A stretch of DNA of 64,000 bases. Origin: Calycina herbarum (lineage: Eukaryota; Ascomycota; Leotiomycetes; Helotiales; Pezizellaceae). The translations under genes and the position numbers were made by a program. Location: contig LLEY01000047.1 of NCBI GenBank assembly GCA_001414485.1, positions 310,001 to 374,000 of the forward strand, read 5' to 3'. This document shows positions 33,602-45,502 of this stretch, in pieces. The first letter of the stretch is position 1. The number at the start of each line of letters is the position of its first letter. The notes under the pieces were generated by a model. The model made no database searches. It was not told the DNA's origin and was given only the letters and a program-made list of their open reading frames with translations.

Positions 33602-35489
33602 CGTCCTTAATGCTGGCTATGTTTTCTCTTTCTTTGGCTGGAGCACCGAACGTCGTCACCGCGGACGGGTTGTATCTAGAACAAACACATCGGTAGAGGG
33701 AAAATGCGATTGTAGAGGATGTGGCGGAAGAATCGAAATTCGAGTTGGGATTTGAGCTTTCACCCGCGGACTCCCTGTGGACAGCTGTCGCGCGGCTCTA
33801 GGATCGGAAGGCCAGCTCAATAGGTGTGTTGTTCATGGGTCGGTGGTTGAGCGTCGGGTGCAGCTTGCCAGGCGCCAATAACGGTGGGGGCTTTGGGCGC
33901 AATCGATGGGTGATGATGGAGGAGAGAATTGAAGCAACCGCGAGAAGTCGACGGCGGGTATATGGGGCTCTGTGGTTGTGTATGATAGATAGACCGACTC
34001 CAGTTTCGAGCGATGGAGGATGAAGTGAAAAGGGGGGTGGTGAAGCTGTCGATGGTGTGGTTATGGTGTTGTTCCCTTTTGGCTGCCGGGCCTTCTTTTG
34101 CGGTATGGTAGGTTAGCCCCCGGAGCCCCCTCTTGCGCTTTGAACAGCTTTGGAAAGCGGCACGGAGAAAAGGTTAAACCAACTAGAGGAAAGGAAGGGA
34201 CTTTATCTGATTTTGGTAAAAGTGACGAAATTCTGGCACCTTTGTTAGTAGAGATAGAAGATGGTTTGCGAAATCAGGAGTAGGTGAGAAAGGTAGTATT
34301 GAAAGACACCGTTTCTATTTTCAATTGCACTTTGCAGCCACCTATGAGAGTGCCGCTTTTCCTTTCAAAAATAGGCTGAGAAAAGGAAATCCACGTGATT
34401 TATCGACTTTCCTAAGGCTACTTAGCTCGGCCGTAAATAGATAGCTCCCTGTTCAGTATAATTTAATATGAACTTTATTGTTTTGATTCCCTGGGTAAAT
34501 ATTCGTAAGGACTTGAACTGGTTGCCTTGGATTACCCCAGAGTTGGAATAACTGAAGTATTTACTTAGGTGGGCTGACAAGTGATGCAAGTCTGATCTCT
34601 TAAATTATTCTAAATTTTTAGGGTAATTTCTGTAGAACAAGTTGAATGGCTTGGAACCATGGGTTCTATTCACTCCAGCTTTTGTTGCCCACATCGAGGC
34701 TAACAGGCTAGCTAGCAAGGTTCTTGCCGCATCGCTTATCGGTGACAAAAGCTTTTAAAAGCTTTCGCTCCGCAGTCCTTTCGCGGGGATTGTCGAGAAA
34801 GGCAAGAGGTACTCCGTACCTACTCAACTTTAGCAGCTTGTCATATAAAATCAGAGGATATCGTAGATCCAAGATCGTTATATCAGGTACCTAATTGTCG
34901 CTGCCTTTGGTGATCGGGAGAAAGAAAGTTCTACCAAACTGAGTGCCGCCTTCCAGGTTGTGAATTTGACCCCAACTCGCTAAACCCAAACCGTCAAGAA
35001 GCATCGCCTACCCTGTGGGTGCGGCCGCAAACATATACTCCATCATCCACCCTTCAACCCGTCACTGTCAACTCCAAACGACGTCCTGGCGATATCCTTT
35101 TAATGATTCTTCCCCTTCTCTTCTCTTCTCTTCCTGATAGTCCACCAATAATACATAATAATTGCAATTCCACACTGCTATACCAACCATCTCCCGTGGT
35201 TCCCTCCTTCTCCCATCTCACCACCTAAACTCTTCCAGCCCTCCCTGACCCCACCAACGTTCGATCAACCTCTTCGATTCCTACCTACTACTGCGCATCT
35301 ACGGGCTCCTGTCATCCTTGAACTCATCCTCTCACGCTGTACGTACGATTGCTGCAATGCTGACTGGCCTTACTGTACTGCCTACCCAGACGAAGTACTC
35401 GTACCTACACTCTCACCTACTTGCGCCTAAGCCTCAGCAGAAGAAGCCTAACCCCGATGGTCGATGTGAGAACCTGGGGCATATAAATC
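33602..35489. other. Divergent promoter region with a family-2 repeat
   Basis: Lies between the divergent Boi-like and SP-RING genes. Contains a degenerate dispersed repeat (about 34425-34705), a palindromic GCTTTTAAAAGC near 34750, and CT-rich leader sequence before 35490. No gene supported. Confidence 0.4.
34425..34705. repeat. Dispersed repeat family 2, degenerate copy
   Basis: Has GGCCGTAAATAGATAGC at one side, TTACCCCAGAGTTGGAATAAC and TATTTACTTAGGTGGGCTG inside, and CCAGCTTTTGTTGCCCACATCG at the other end. Confidence 0.5.
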
Positions 35490-38400
35490 ATGCGGTACCC
35501 GCCAGATAAGAATCGCAATGAGGTTCTTTCCGAGCGAGATATCGTGTCGTCCAATGCGGTCCTAAATACGGTCTTTGGAGGCGCTCGTAAATCGTGGATG
35601 GGAGCGGGCCCTGGGGTGCGTCCAACAGAGCGTTCAAAGGCTTCTTCGACCCGCATTGCGCCGCAAAACTCGAGGTGAGTACGCCGTGAAATGTTGGACC
35701 TGCCTCCTCCCTGTAAAGGGCGATAAAGAAACCAGCCAACACCAAACTCGAGTACTCGCAGACTCGTCGAGTTATACGCTAATGTGTCCTCCCTCAGAAC
35801 TTCCACTGGCATCCTGCCATCACCTGCTCGGAGTGATGAGCCAAGCCCCATCCTCTTGAATACCACAAACGCTCGCGAATCGCACCTTCAACCCCAACAA
35901 AACACGCAGACTCGCGAACAAACGTCTCAATTAAATGCACCTGGTCAGCCTATTCAGGTTATAAGTTCACCAGAGCAAGACCCGCCAGTTCAGGGCGAAA
36001 CTCCACCTCTACCACAAAATAACCGCCAACAACCCATCCAAAATACTTCCTCCCTTTCACAATCTCCTTCGTCAACTGGGCAGAGTCAGCCTTCCCCCTC
36101 TTTTCTCAACGGCCAACCGACTGTCACAACGGAATCTTTCCTAGCAAGGAATTCTCAAACCAGCACAACCAGCCTCCTGGGGGCGAGTACGGCAGCATCG
36201 CGGCAGTCTCAACCAAGAGAGAATCGGCCGGTCAATTCACAAAATCCTCAACGACCAGTTCCTTCTCATATCAATGTTTCACATCAAAGACCGGTGGCAA
36301 CTAGAACTACACAATCACCCATGACGGCAATGTCTTCGGATACGGGCTCAGCGCCATTCTGGGAGGGAGGAGACAATTTGCAGAGGCAATTTGTCGCGGC
36401 CGAAGTCCATTCGAATCTGCCCTCGGCGCGGCAGCAAGAAGCTCCAGTTCCACAAACAAGGCAACAACAAGTTCCTCTGCCTTCGACTTTGATACAGCCA
36501 CAACAATCCCGCAGAACAGATACCAATGTCACCCACCCTGCCAAGAGACAAAGGATTAGAGCTCCTATGCATTCACTAAAACCCAAGTTGAATGTGATAG
36601 ACCATCAGATACAGTCACTTGCTCATTGCACCAAATCTTCCTTGGAGTACCGACGTTACTGCCTGCTCCGGCAAGCTTGTGATAAAGAAGATACCTTCTA
36701 TGTCGCTCTTCATCAACTTTTCTGCATGTGGGATTTGGACCAAGATCCGGATCGTTCTCAGATTACGAACATTCCTGAGTTTCCGAGTGCAGACGTGCTT
36801 CATATATCTTTTGGGTTCCTTAGCACATTGATTCGCGAGAACACGGCTCTTTTAGTTGAGCACAAGACTTGGTTTGCCAATTTTCCAAGCCCCTTGTACA
36901 TATTAAAAACTTCGGAGCCTTACATGAGAGCTGTTCATAACGTCGGGGTCTTCCTATTAAAGTTGAAGACGGAGTGGACAGCATTGATGCGGGAAGTTGA
37001 TCAACGGAAATTCCCTCTTCTCGTTGATGAAATGATTACCCGAATAGGGTTACTTTCGCCAATTCTCCAACAGGTTGCTTTCACAGCGTCTAGGCGTAAT
37101 TTAGGCTTCGGGGATGGCGAGCTCGGCGATTATATGGAGAGCCTCTTTTTGAGAGACCGCGACGAACATCGAAAGCTCTCTGCTCGCTACAACACCGCGC
37201 AACCCCCGACGCTCAAGGAAATCGACGCAAGGAACATGAATCTTACGAATGAATATGCGGCGGCGTATTCACGACTATCTGGTGCACCACCCGTCGGCTC
37301 CGCTGCGAGCCCCACAACACAAAACCCTCCTAGTTTTCTTCCCAGCAATGGCTATCCAGTGCGGCCAGATAATAATCACTTCCAAAACCCCAACCTTTCC
37401 GTTCAGCAGCCAAGCACATATCCTCAGCAACAAATGCGAATGGTGACCAATCCATCCCCGGTGCTTTCAACACTCGCATCACATGGACGTCCTGGGAGCA
37501 TAGGTGGCCAGCAGTCTTACCAAAGCACACCAAGCCCAACGCTATTGCAAGGACTTTCTATGCATTCCCCCGTTCAACAAGGATTCCCTTCGGCGCTGAG
37601 AAACGACAATAGCCAGGCTTCCAATGGACCGATGAATCAATTGCCCAATCAACCAATGCAACAATATACCACGCCTCAATTGCAGCAGCTTGTTGCTCAT
37701 CAACAAGCTGTAATCTCACAGCCGCAACAACAAATGCAACAACAACAACAGCATCAACAGAATCAGCCTCAACAACAACAGCAGCAGCAGCAATACTACC
37801 GCCCTCCTCAAGCTCCCCGAGTGTCACAGGCACAAAACGCTCATAATGCACAAAATCAACAACAGCAAGCCATGATAAGGCAGCAACAGCAGCAACAAGA
37901 TATGCTAAGGCAGCAGAACCACCAAGATATGTTACAGCAGCAGAATGTGATTATATTCAATCGGACTGCTGAAGTTAGGCGAGATAGCGCTCCCATGATC
38001 AATACTCAAAACCACATTCGCTCTAGGAACAGTAGCATTTCTAGTAATGGACGGCAAACCCCAGTGAGGAATACGAGTACTGGTCGGTCGCCCCATCTGG
38101 GTGCTAACCTTGAGTTCCAGACTCGAAATGCCTTAGGTATGGGACCGTCTTCTCCGAATGTTGCGATGCAACCACGAATCACTCAGCAAGGAATGCCTCG
38201 AATCAAAGGGATCGAGGGTCGTTATCTTTTCCCCCCACTTGGCATGCGTCCACAGCAAACGACCACAAACCCAGACCAGACATCCCTACACCAGACTCAC
38301 CTCCGAAGCCCACTTCTACGTGTCGCTAGTGTCTCCCATTTGGAAAAGCCTCAAGAGGATCCAAATTGTAGGCATTACCAGGTTGTCACAAGGCTTGCTT

Positions 38401-39425
38401 TCGGTCCTTCGGAGCTTACCCAGGGTAACCCTTTAACCAAATTCAGTTTCGAAATACCCAACGAGGACCTCAAAAGGATCCCAAAAGATCATGTGTATGG
38501 AACAGGCAAAGCCCCAATGCGCGAACTCAAATCTGGTTCCCTCCAGTATCGTCTCCGTTGTATTCAGGCAAATGCAGATGTCACCGCCTGCCCGCCTGCT
38601 GATTGGGTCGTGAGTGATACGTATTGGCCCGAGGGCGTCTTTCTGGCAATCAACACACAGCAACTGGAAATAAGACGAAAATTTCATCACAGCAAGGACT
38701 TGCCAATTGATATTACGCAGAGTATTCTTGCTGACAGTCTTAACAAATCTCACGAAGTTACGGTATCTATTCCGGAATGGGGTCCAAAAACATACACCTA
38801 TCTCTTTGCTGTTGAGGTTATCGAAGTACTACAACATAAACAGATCATGGAAATGTGCCAACAACAACGAAAGTCTGCCTCACAAACCCTCGCTATCATC
38901 AAGAGAATACTCGCACCAAAAGATGATGACGATGATGACTTTGCCATGGTGTCTAGTGACCTCGTGATTGGCCTTGCTGATCCGTTCATGGCCCAAATAT
39001 TCAAGATACCGGTTCGTGGTAGTAGCTGCAAACACCACGAGTGTTTTGATCTTGAAACCTTCCTCCTCACACGAGTGAGCAAACCCAAGCGTCCTCAGCA
39101 GCCTTGTATGCCAGACGTATGGAAATGCCCTCTTTGTAGCAAGGATGCTCGTCCTTGTTCTTTGATAGTTGATGATTTCCTTGTTTCTGTTCGCGAAGAA
39201 CTCTCTCGCCAGGATGACTTGGATGTCAAAGCAATCAAGGTCGCTCCAGATGGAACTTGGAAAGCCAAACACGAGCCGGCGCCGAAGCGGAGAGCAACCA
39301 GAGATCCTTACGATGACGATCCAACGGACGACGAAACGGATGGGAATGATACTGGTACTCCGGCAGCTGCACCGAAAAAGGTGCCAGACAAGTCGATTGA
39401 GATTATCGATTTAGACGACGATTGA
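35490..39425 (+). CDS. SP-RING (MIZ-type) zinc-finger protein, putative SUMO E3 ligase, Gln-rich
   Basis: Exon 1 (35490-35674) and exon 2 (35798-39425), with a 123-nt GTGAGT intron; the join restores IAPQNSR/TSTGILPSPA. About 1270 residues. Exon 1 encodes VFGGARKSWMGAGPG. The N-terminal third is Ser/Thr/Pro/Gln-rich. A conserved helical block lies around LAHCTKSSLEYRRYCLLRQA to VDEMITRIGLLSPIL. A long polyQ region follows, then a folded domain (YQVVTRLAFGPSELTQGNPL onward). The SP-RING is visible as FKIPVRGSSCKHHECFDLET and VWKCPLCSKDARPCSLIVDD, supplying the Cys/His zinc ligands. The C-terminus IEIIDLDDD is a SUMO-interaction-type motif. Relatives are Zmiz/tonalli-like and Siz-type SUMO ligases; nuclear action is inferred. 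Confidence 0.85.
37721..37960 (+). repeat. CAR triplet-rich (polyglutamine-coding) tract
   Basis: Imperfect CAA/CAG repeats inside the SP-RING gene encode interrupted Gln runs (up to about nine Gln). Likely length-variable between strains. Confidence 0.85.
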
Positions 39426-40772
39426 TTATTTATCTCTTGTCTCTTTCCACCATACGTTGAAAGGGTGTTTTTTTCGGGATTGTAAAGGAGATTGAGGCTT
39501 TGGACTTCTTTTCTTTTTCATACCGGGGGCGTGGCTTTGTTTGCATATCTGCATTTGACTTGGGGCGTATGGGCATGGTCGCGCTGGGCAAAAGTGGATC
39601 TGGAGTTCTTTTTCTTTCATACATTGCGTTGGCGTATTTGGGCAAGATTTTTGCACTTTTTTCCCAGGGCATATGTTTTTTGTTCTGCTTTTTCTTCAAG
39701 GGTTTGGGAACATTGCTATACCCAGGGCTTGCATTTTTTTCTTGCTTTTCTTGCACTCTTCTTTTTTTTTTTTTTGCCTGAGGAACAGGTAGCTACGGCT
39801 TCAGTAGATTGGAGGATTTGGGAGGGATAGAAAATGGGTAAGGAAAAATGTTTAGTGTGTTTCTTCTAAGGATAGAAATGAGTGCACCATCGCTTTTTGA
39901 CTTAGTTGCAAGGATGGGATGAAGGGGCTTCTCTTTTTATACACCTTGCTCGAAGTGTCGTAGTATGAAGGAGAAATGAAGACTTTTGATACAAGCATTT
40001 CTTACCGAATTATTCCATAGATCTCTTGGGTTTGTTTCGTGGTCACGGCGTGAATCTAAGTAACGGTTATACGAGGCCTATTCTTTTGAGAGCTTAGGAT
40101 GAACAGATAGGTCTTGTTCTAAGAATCTAAAGTGAAGGGCCCAGGAAACTTGGAAATTGGAACTACGACTTCAAATTCAATAACTAGGGGCCTGTTTGGC
40201 ACGCATATAATCTATTATAGATATATGAGATTTGTGCATGAGTACAGGGTCAAAAGGTGCTGGCATATTTCTAATTATATTATAACTTTTTCATGATTGC
40301 TGTTTGGCTCATCGGTGCACATATCAGGGAAGTGGGGCAGTACTAGTACTAATGGTGCTGGTTAGTGCTGGTGGAGCTTCAAGAATATATGCATGCACAT
40401 AAAAGTGTTCTTTCGGTAATGACCATCTGAATAACATTCGAGAAATAATATTCTTCTGAAATACTTAAACGATGTTTAGACGAGTACTTTTTTAAGTTTT
40501 CATCTAACAAAATTCCTTTCATAATATTCATAAGAAGAATTGGAATAATGAAATCAAACAAACGATGTTTAGTAATACCAGAACACAAATGCTTCGATAA
40601 ATGAATCTCGTTGTCCTAGCTTTAAGAGACACTTTTATGTCAGAGGAAACAGGGCAGGAGAAGAATACACAACAGGGAAAACATCGCAAAACCAGGATGA
40701 TTCTATATTATTATTCCCAGAATAGGAGGAGCTCGCATAAAAAAACAAGAAGGCTCGAGAGTTGCCCCGTTA
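39426..40772. other. Convergent intergenic region, T-rich
   Basis: Lies between convergent SP-RING and J-protein genes. T-rich 3' flank with a long T run near 39761-39775. At 40190 GGGGCCTGTTTGGCACGCAT begins a possible decayed DNA element, partly similar to sequence at 45935. No gene supported. Confidence 0.4.
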
Positions 40773-41910
40773 CTATCTATTCCCCTTTGCGCCAGCAGGC
40801 GCATCGACCCGTCTTTTCTTCAACAAATTCCCTAACGAATCACGAACCTCTGGATCATTCCGAATGGTATTTTGCACCAACCAGTCCTTCACCTTGCCCT
40901 TGACGTCCCTCAGAGCCCCGCTGTGTCCGGCGAAAGGGCTCATTTCCATGCTCATTAGCCTTGAAACTTCCACATCCGCTGCTCTAGAACTTGCTTCAAG
41001 ACGCTGGAGTGTTGTTTGAATGGCAGCTTCTGGGGTTCCGGTTGCGGATGGTGCAGTGGGTGCTTCGAGAAGAGGTCCGATTTGGGAGAATGCTATATAA
41101 AGAGTAATACTCATTTTCCTCGCGAGACTAATGAGTTGGAAGGGTAGATATGGTGGGTGATTTGTGAATGTCGTTATGAAAGGATTTATGAAGTTGGTTG
41201 CTATTGTTGGAAAGTAGGGCCGGGAAATGGTGTGTAGTTCAAAGACACATAGTCCAACCAAAGTGAGCCACCTCCAGAATTGTCCCCATTGTAGGTATCC
41301 CAACCAGCCGAGGAGATACATGAATATTCCGGCGATTCCGTAGTATGGTAGGATATCTTGAAGACCCTTGACTATGTAGTCGTATACCGAGGCGCATCGC
41401 TGCCATTCGTGCATAGATGGCCCGAATCGTTCGTATGCAAATCTCTTGACGGGGTTGATGAGTGTTTCTTGTGCAAGTCTTAAATGGACAAAGTAGTTTT
41501 GTGTGTTGACACCGCCATTTGATCCAACTTTATCTGGGTGATGGGTCGCTGCTAGTCTTCTGAATTTGGACTTTATATCTCGGTCGGTCGCATTGAGAGG
41601 GACGCCCAAGTCATGGTAGTAATTCGATGCGCGACGGATCTCATAGTCGGCTTCGTATATGGTATAGAGGAGGTATGCGGAAACAACGAGGATATGTATT
41701 CGCCGTCTATGAAGTGCGTATTTTGGAGTGTTGGGTTGTGGTTTTGGGTCGCCGGCACGTATTGTTATGCCATAATAGATAGATTGTACCCATCCTGTTA
41801 CGAGCTGGAGAGGAGTCAGCTATGTGGAAAGGAGAAAGTTGGAGAGGAGAGAAAAGGCATACATTGGGCAAAAATGTCCAACCGGCGAGGGAAAGTAGGT
41901 TGTTAGACAT
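40773..41910 (-). CDS. Membrane-anchored DnaJ (Hsp40) protein
   Basis: Exons 41910-41863 and 41804-40773 are joined by a 58-nt intron in phase 0; 359 residues. The N-terminus (LLSLAGWTFLPNLVTGWVQS) and a second hydrophobic stretch (HILVVSAYLLYTIYEADYEI) precede the J domain YYHDLGVPLNATDRDIKSKF, which has the HPD motif in ATHHPDKVG. After the J domain come at least two more hydrophobic spans (GIAGIFMYLLGWLGYLQWG, WLTLVGLCVFELHTISR). The C-terminus is soluble and basic, ending LLKKRRVDAPAGAKGNR. J-proteins stimulate Hsp70 ATPase; the spans place this one in an internal membrane, most likely the ER. The exact orthologue is unclear. Confidence 0.82.
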
Positions 41911-42290
41911 GACGATGCGATGTCTATGTAACTCTTGGTGAGCTACTCGATTATGACAGGTATTCCCATGCAATGGGGAAAGTAAAAGTAAAGTTGGAAG
42001 TCAAAGATTCGTTCCCGCAGATGTTGGAAGAAAAGTAAGTGAGAAAGTATCAACTCTGGTCTACTGGTACGAGTATGAACGAAAGTTGCCCCGCGAAGAA
42101 AGACACAGGTGTTTTCATCTACCCAGGTAGCCGCTCCACTGGCCTTGCTCGAGACTCGAGGCTGATGTGTCCAATTCCGGTGGCGCTAGCAGGGGTTCGC
42201 GCCACACCTGACGCCACACTTGCTCCTCAGCCCTGCAGCTCAAAACTTTTTGATCGCTCGCGACCGCGGGACATCCACCCTCTCCAAAAC
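41911..42290. promoter_or_regulatory. Divergent promoter between J-protein and Rpa43 genes
   Basis: A 380-bp gap between two divergently transcribed genes must hold both promoters. The reading frame of the downstream gene stays open back to 42039 but lacks conserved content there. Confidence 0.4.
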
Positions 42291-43286
42291 ATGTCAATTG
42301 AAATGCCCTTAGCCCCTACCGCATCCAAATCCACAGCCAACATGGCATCCGAAAAGGTCTTGTCGAAAGGAGAGAAGAAGCACAAATTGTCCCACGGCGG
42401 AAAGAAGCGGAAACGAGATACAAAGGAAGATGGGCATAAATCGAAATCGAAAAAGCACAAGTCCGACAAGCCAGCAGCAACTACAGAGGCAGCGACAGGC
42501 ACTGCGAACCCTACGCACGAAAGCTCGGCATTTCAAATCCAAACATACTCATTATACCTCCCCCTCGCGCCCGTATCGCAGAAATTTCCCCTCCAAGGTC
42601 TTTGCGCAGAACATCTTTCCCCGCTGGTCCTCACCTACTACCCACCATTCGCCGCCGTCATACTCGCCTACACCAACCCACGATTTTCAGAAAAGGCTTT
42701 TGGGAATGACGGAACGAATGGGGCTTTGTTGAAGAACGTGGATGAATACGCTGTTAGTTGGGCATGGGTTACCGCCGAATTTCTGCTGTTTAAAACAGAC
42801 AAGGGGACCGAGTTAGAGGGATATGTGAACTTTCAGAATGAAGGACATCTGGGTCTCGTATGTTGGAATATGTTTAATGCCAGTATTGATCGTTCGCGCT
42901 TGCCTGCGGATTGGAAGTGGGTTAGTGTGGGCGAGTTAGAGGTTGAGGAAGGCGCCGAAGACAATTATGCTGAGGATGGAGCTGGCTACTTTGTGGATGG
43001 AGAGGGTACAAAAATTGAGGGCAATGTTAAATTCAAGGTCAAGGACATTGAGACGGGTAATGACGGCGACAGGCCATTTTTGAATATTGCGGGAACTATG
43101 CTGGAGACCGATGCAGAGGAAGCTTTGGCTGAGAGTGAGAAGATGGCAGCTTCGAATACGAAGGCACCAACAACAAAGAGGTTATGGCCTTCGAAAGCGC
43201 CGGGTTTTACGAGTTTGGGGGCTCCTAAAGATCCTGATGAGATGGATCTGGATTCGGGTAAAAAGAAGCATAGACAGCGATATTAA
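42291..43286 (+). CDS. RNA polymerase I subunit Rpa43-like
   Basis: Single exon; 331 residues from MSIEMPLAP. The N-terminus is Lys-rich and nucleolar-signal-like (KHKLSHGGKKRKRDTKEDGH). The RPB7-like N-domain follows: FQIQTYSLYLPLAPVSQKFP, HLSPLVLTYYPPFAAVILAY. The OB-fold part contains GTELEGYVNFQNEGHLGLVC, WNMFNASIDRSRLPADWKW and, after an acidic insert, YFVDGEGTKIEG. Rpa43 pairs with Rpa14 (or its equivalent) to form the stalk of RNA polymerase I and binds Rrn3, driving rRNA transcription. The frame is open upstream to 42039, but only the ATG at 42291 precedes conserved sequence. Confidence 0.83.
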   Translation: MSIEMPLAPTASKSTANMASEKVLSKGEKKHKLSHGGKKRKRDTKEDGHKSKSKKHKSDKPAATTEAATGTANPTHESSAFQIQTYSLYLPLAPVSQKFPLQGLCAEHLSPLVLTYYPPFAAVILAYTNPRFSEKAFGNDGTNGALLKNVDEYAVSWAWVTAEFLLFKTDKGTELEGYVNFQNEGHLGLVCWNMFNASIDRSRLPADWKWVSVGELEVEEGAEDNYAEDGAGYFVDGEGTKIEGNVKFKVKDIETGNDGDRPFLNIAGTMLETDAEEALAESEKMAASNTKAPTTKRLWPSKAPGFTSLGAPKDPDEMDLDSGKKKHRQRY

Positions 43287-43661
43287 AGTTGCAAAAATAT
43301 GAGAATGTCTAAATTATACCCTTCAAAATTGGTTTTCTATACATTCATTTCTTGAAGTTTTTGAGGTTATCAGTAGAAATTGAGGCACGTGACATTTGAA
43401 TCCATCTGTTGTTATATTACCAGCTATTAGTCTGCGTAATACACAAGGTAACTGTTGCGCCAGAGCGCTAATAGCGCGTATATGGAGCAGACCCTGTGAT
43501 TATCGGTCAGTCACGTGGCCTGATATCACACTGAACATTTCGAAACGTTTCAAAGCTCCACCATAGCCTTTCCTCTGTCTTCTATTTTCTCCGCCCTCTC
43601 CAAACAATAAATCATAGTTGAAGAGAGGAAGAAAATATCTAAAGGGTATCAAAATATCAAG

Positions 43662-44663
43662 ATGGTAAGGTTTTTACTGTTACACAACATCACCGAACTT
43701 TGAAACAAACCAAACCACACAGGTTCACGCCGATGCATCGAATTTCTCCACCAACATCACCAAAGAGGAAGCCTATAAACAAGTTCTCGAGCAAGCGGAA
43801 GCTTTGTTTGACGGTCAGAGGAACTGGGTATGCTTTTTCCCGTGTCATGTTGGATATTTGAAGAATAATCGCTGATGTGTTCGGGTTCATAGGTTTGGTG
43901 AGTTTTCCCGACGGGAGATACGAGTTTTCGGCTCGTCCATCCCTCTTTTTGAGTTGACCGAAGTTACCTCCCTTTTTGTCGATTTTCCAAGACAGGAGAA
44001 ATATGGGATGATGTCGAATTCAATTGGACTGAAAGATGTGTAGTAATCTAGCAAATACTGCTTCGTTGCTATGGCACGCCTATCAATCTCTCCCCTCGCC
44101 ATCTTCTGAAGTAAATTGGGCAGGTTCGTCTCCCATTCCTTTTTTTCGCAATCAAAAAACACACACCCTGCTCGTCTCCTTCCTCATGGTTCCATTACTT
44201 CTTCTGTAAAACCATAAAAACCAAACAAAAAGAAGAGCAAAACTAAAACCCTCCTAGGATTCTACACCCTCCACCCCCTCCATAAAAACCAATTAATCCT
44301 CGGTCCCTTCCAAGGAAAAGTAGCCTGTCAAACGATTGCCTTCTCCCGCGGTGTCTGCGGTACAGCAGCCAGCACAAAAACTACACAGGTAATCAAGAAT
44401 GTTGATGAGTTTCCCGGTCACATTGCTTGTGATGGCGATTCGAGGAGTGAAATTGTGGTTCCAATTTTGAAAGGGGATGGGGAGTTGATTGCTATTATTG
44501 ATGTGGATTGTAAGGTTTTGGGGGGCTTTGATGAGTTCGATAGGGTTTGGTGTATGTCGTTTCCTTTTTTGTACCCCGGTTCTGAATCAACGAGGAAAAT
44601 ATGTGCTAATTGGAAGCAGTAGAGAAGCTGGCGAAGCTATTGGGGGAGGGGTGTGATTGGTGA
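43662..44663 (+). CDS. Free-methionine-(R)-sulfoxide reductase (GAF domain), six exons with a 5-nt microexon
   Basis: Exons 43662-43664 (ATG only), 43723-43827, 43893-43897 (GTTTG), 44044-44123, 44258-44551 and 44620-44663 total 531 nt, i.e. 176 residues, with all phases consistent. The protein reads MVHADASNFSTNITKEEAY, GQRNWVCNLANTASLLWHAY, NWAGFYTL, LGPFQGKVACQTIAFSRGVC, DEFPGHIACDGDSRSEIVVP and EKLAKLLGEGCDW. This is the fRMsr GAF family (yeast YKL069W). The three Cys of the redox site are present (KVACQTIAFSRGVCGTA and HIACDGDSRSE). It reduces free methionine-(R)-sulfoxide with thioredoxin, in the cytosol. The VC dipeptide can only be encoded by the microexon or an equivalent odd splice. 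Confidence 0.85.
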
Positions 44664-45038
44664 TGGGAATGAGGACGGAGAAAGGGGTAGGTATGGATGG
44701 GAATGGTGAAGGAGGAGAGAAAACTTAGATTCATCAGCTCACGAAGGAGCAAACTGGAAAGAAGCAGTCAAACAATATATTCAACATCAAAATCAGTCAT
44801 TGAGGACAGGTGGGGAGAGGGGTTTGATTGCCGGATGAGCAGTGTGCTAACCAGACTCTTTTACCAAGAATTTTGCGCATGTTGACTGCTGAAAAAGGCT
44901 CGTCAGAGAGACAGTGTTTAAGCTAAGTAAGAGTGGCTCTTCGCTATGCGCACCTGCTTTTGCAAGTAAGGTTTAAAAGATCTAGGACAATTACATTCAT
45001 TCTCTCAGAACGTTTAGAAGAATTGAGAAATCGAGTTC

Positions 45039-45502
45039 CAGCGTGAGCAATGAGTAGGGTAGAGTAGAGTAGTGGTCACTACTCTACTCTACCACGGGGA
45101 TTTTAAGTACTACTCTACTCTACTCATTACTACTCGAGTAGTACTCTTAAGTAGTGGAGTAGCGCGGGCCGAATCGGCCTGAGCCGGTCCGGACAGGTGG
45201 AGTAGCGTCGGGGTGGTGTTTCAGGGCTTCCGACGGCTTAAGCGAGATCTTCTTTTTACTCTATCTACTACGTAACTTCTTTAATAATAGTCTTAATAGA
45301 TTAGGTATTAATTATATAATTAGAAAAAGAAGTTTGTATTATATATAAATACTAATATTACTAAGACTACCCAAGACTACTCGAGTAGTCTTAAGTTACT
45401 ACTCTACTCTACTTATCCGACCCGCTACTTATACTCTACTCTACTACTCAAGAGTACTACCTCGAGTAGTAGTGAGTAGTAGAGTAGTTTGTGTTCACGC
45501 TG
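45039..45502. mobile_element. hAT-like MITE with clustered AGTAGAGT motifs
   Basis: The ends CAGCGTGA and TCACGCTG are perfect 8-bp inverted repeats starting with CAG. The flanking octamers TCGAGTTC and TCAACTTC match at six of eight positions, consistent with an old 8-bp target duplication. Inside, AGTAGAGTAGAGT and its complement ACTCTACTCTACT recur many times in both orientations, with palindromes ACTACTCGAGTAGT at both sides of an AT-rich centre. No coding capacity. Confidence 0.7.

Noticed and set aside
37721..37960. CRISPR-like or tandem-repeat array
   Set aside because: It is a CAR-rich polyglutamine-coding tract in frame within the SP-RING gene.
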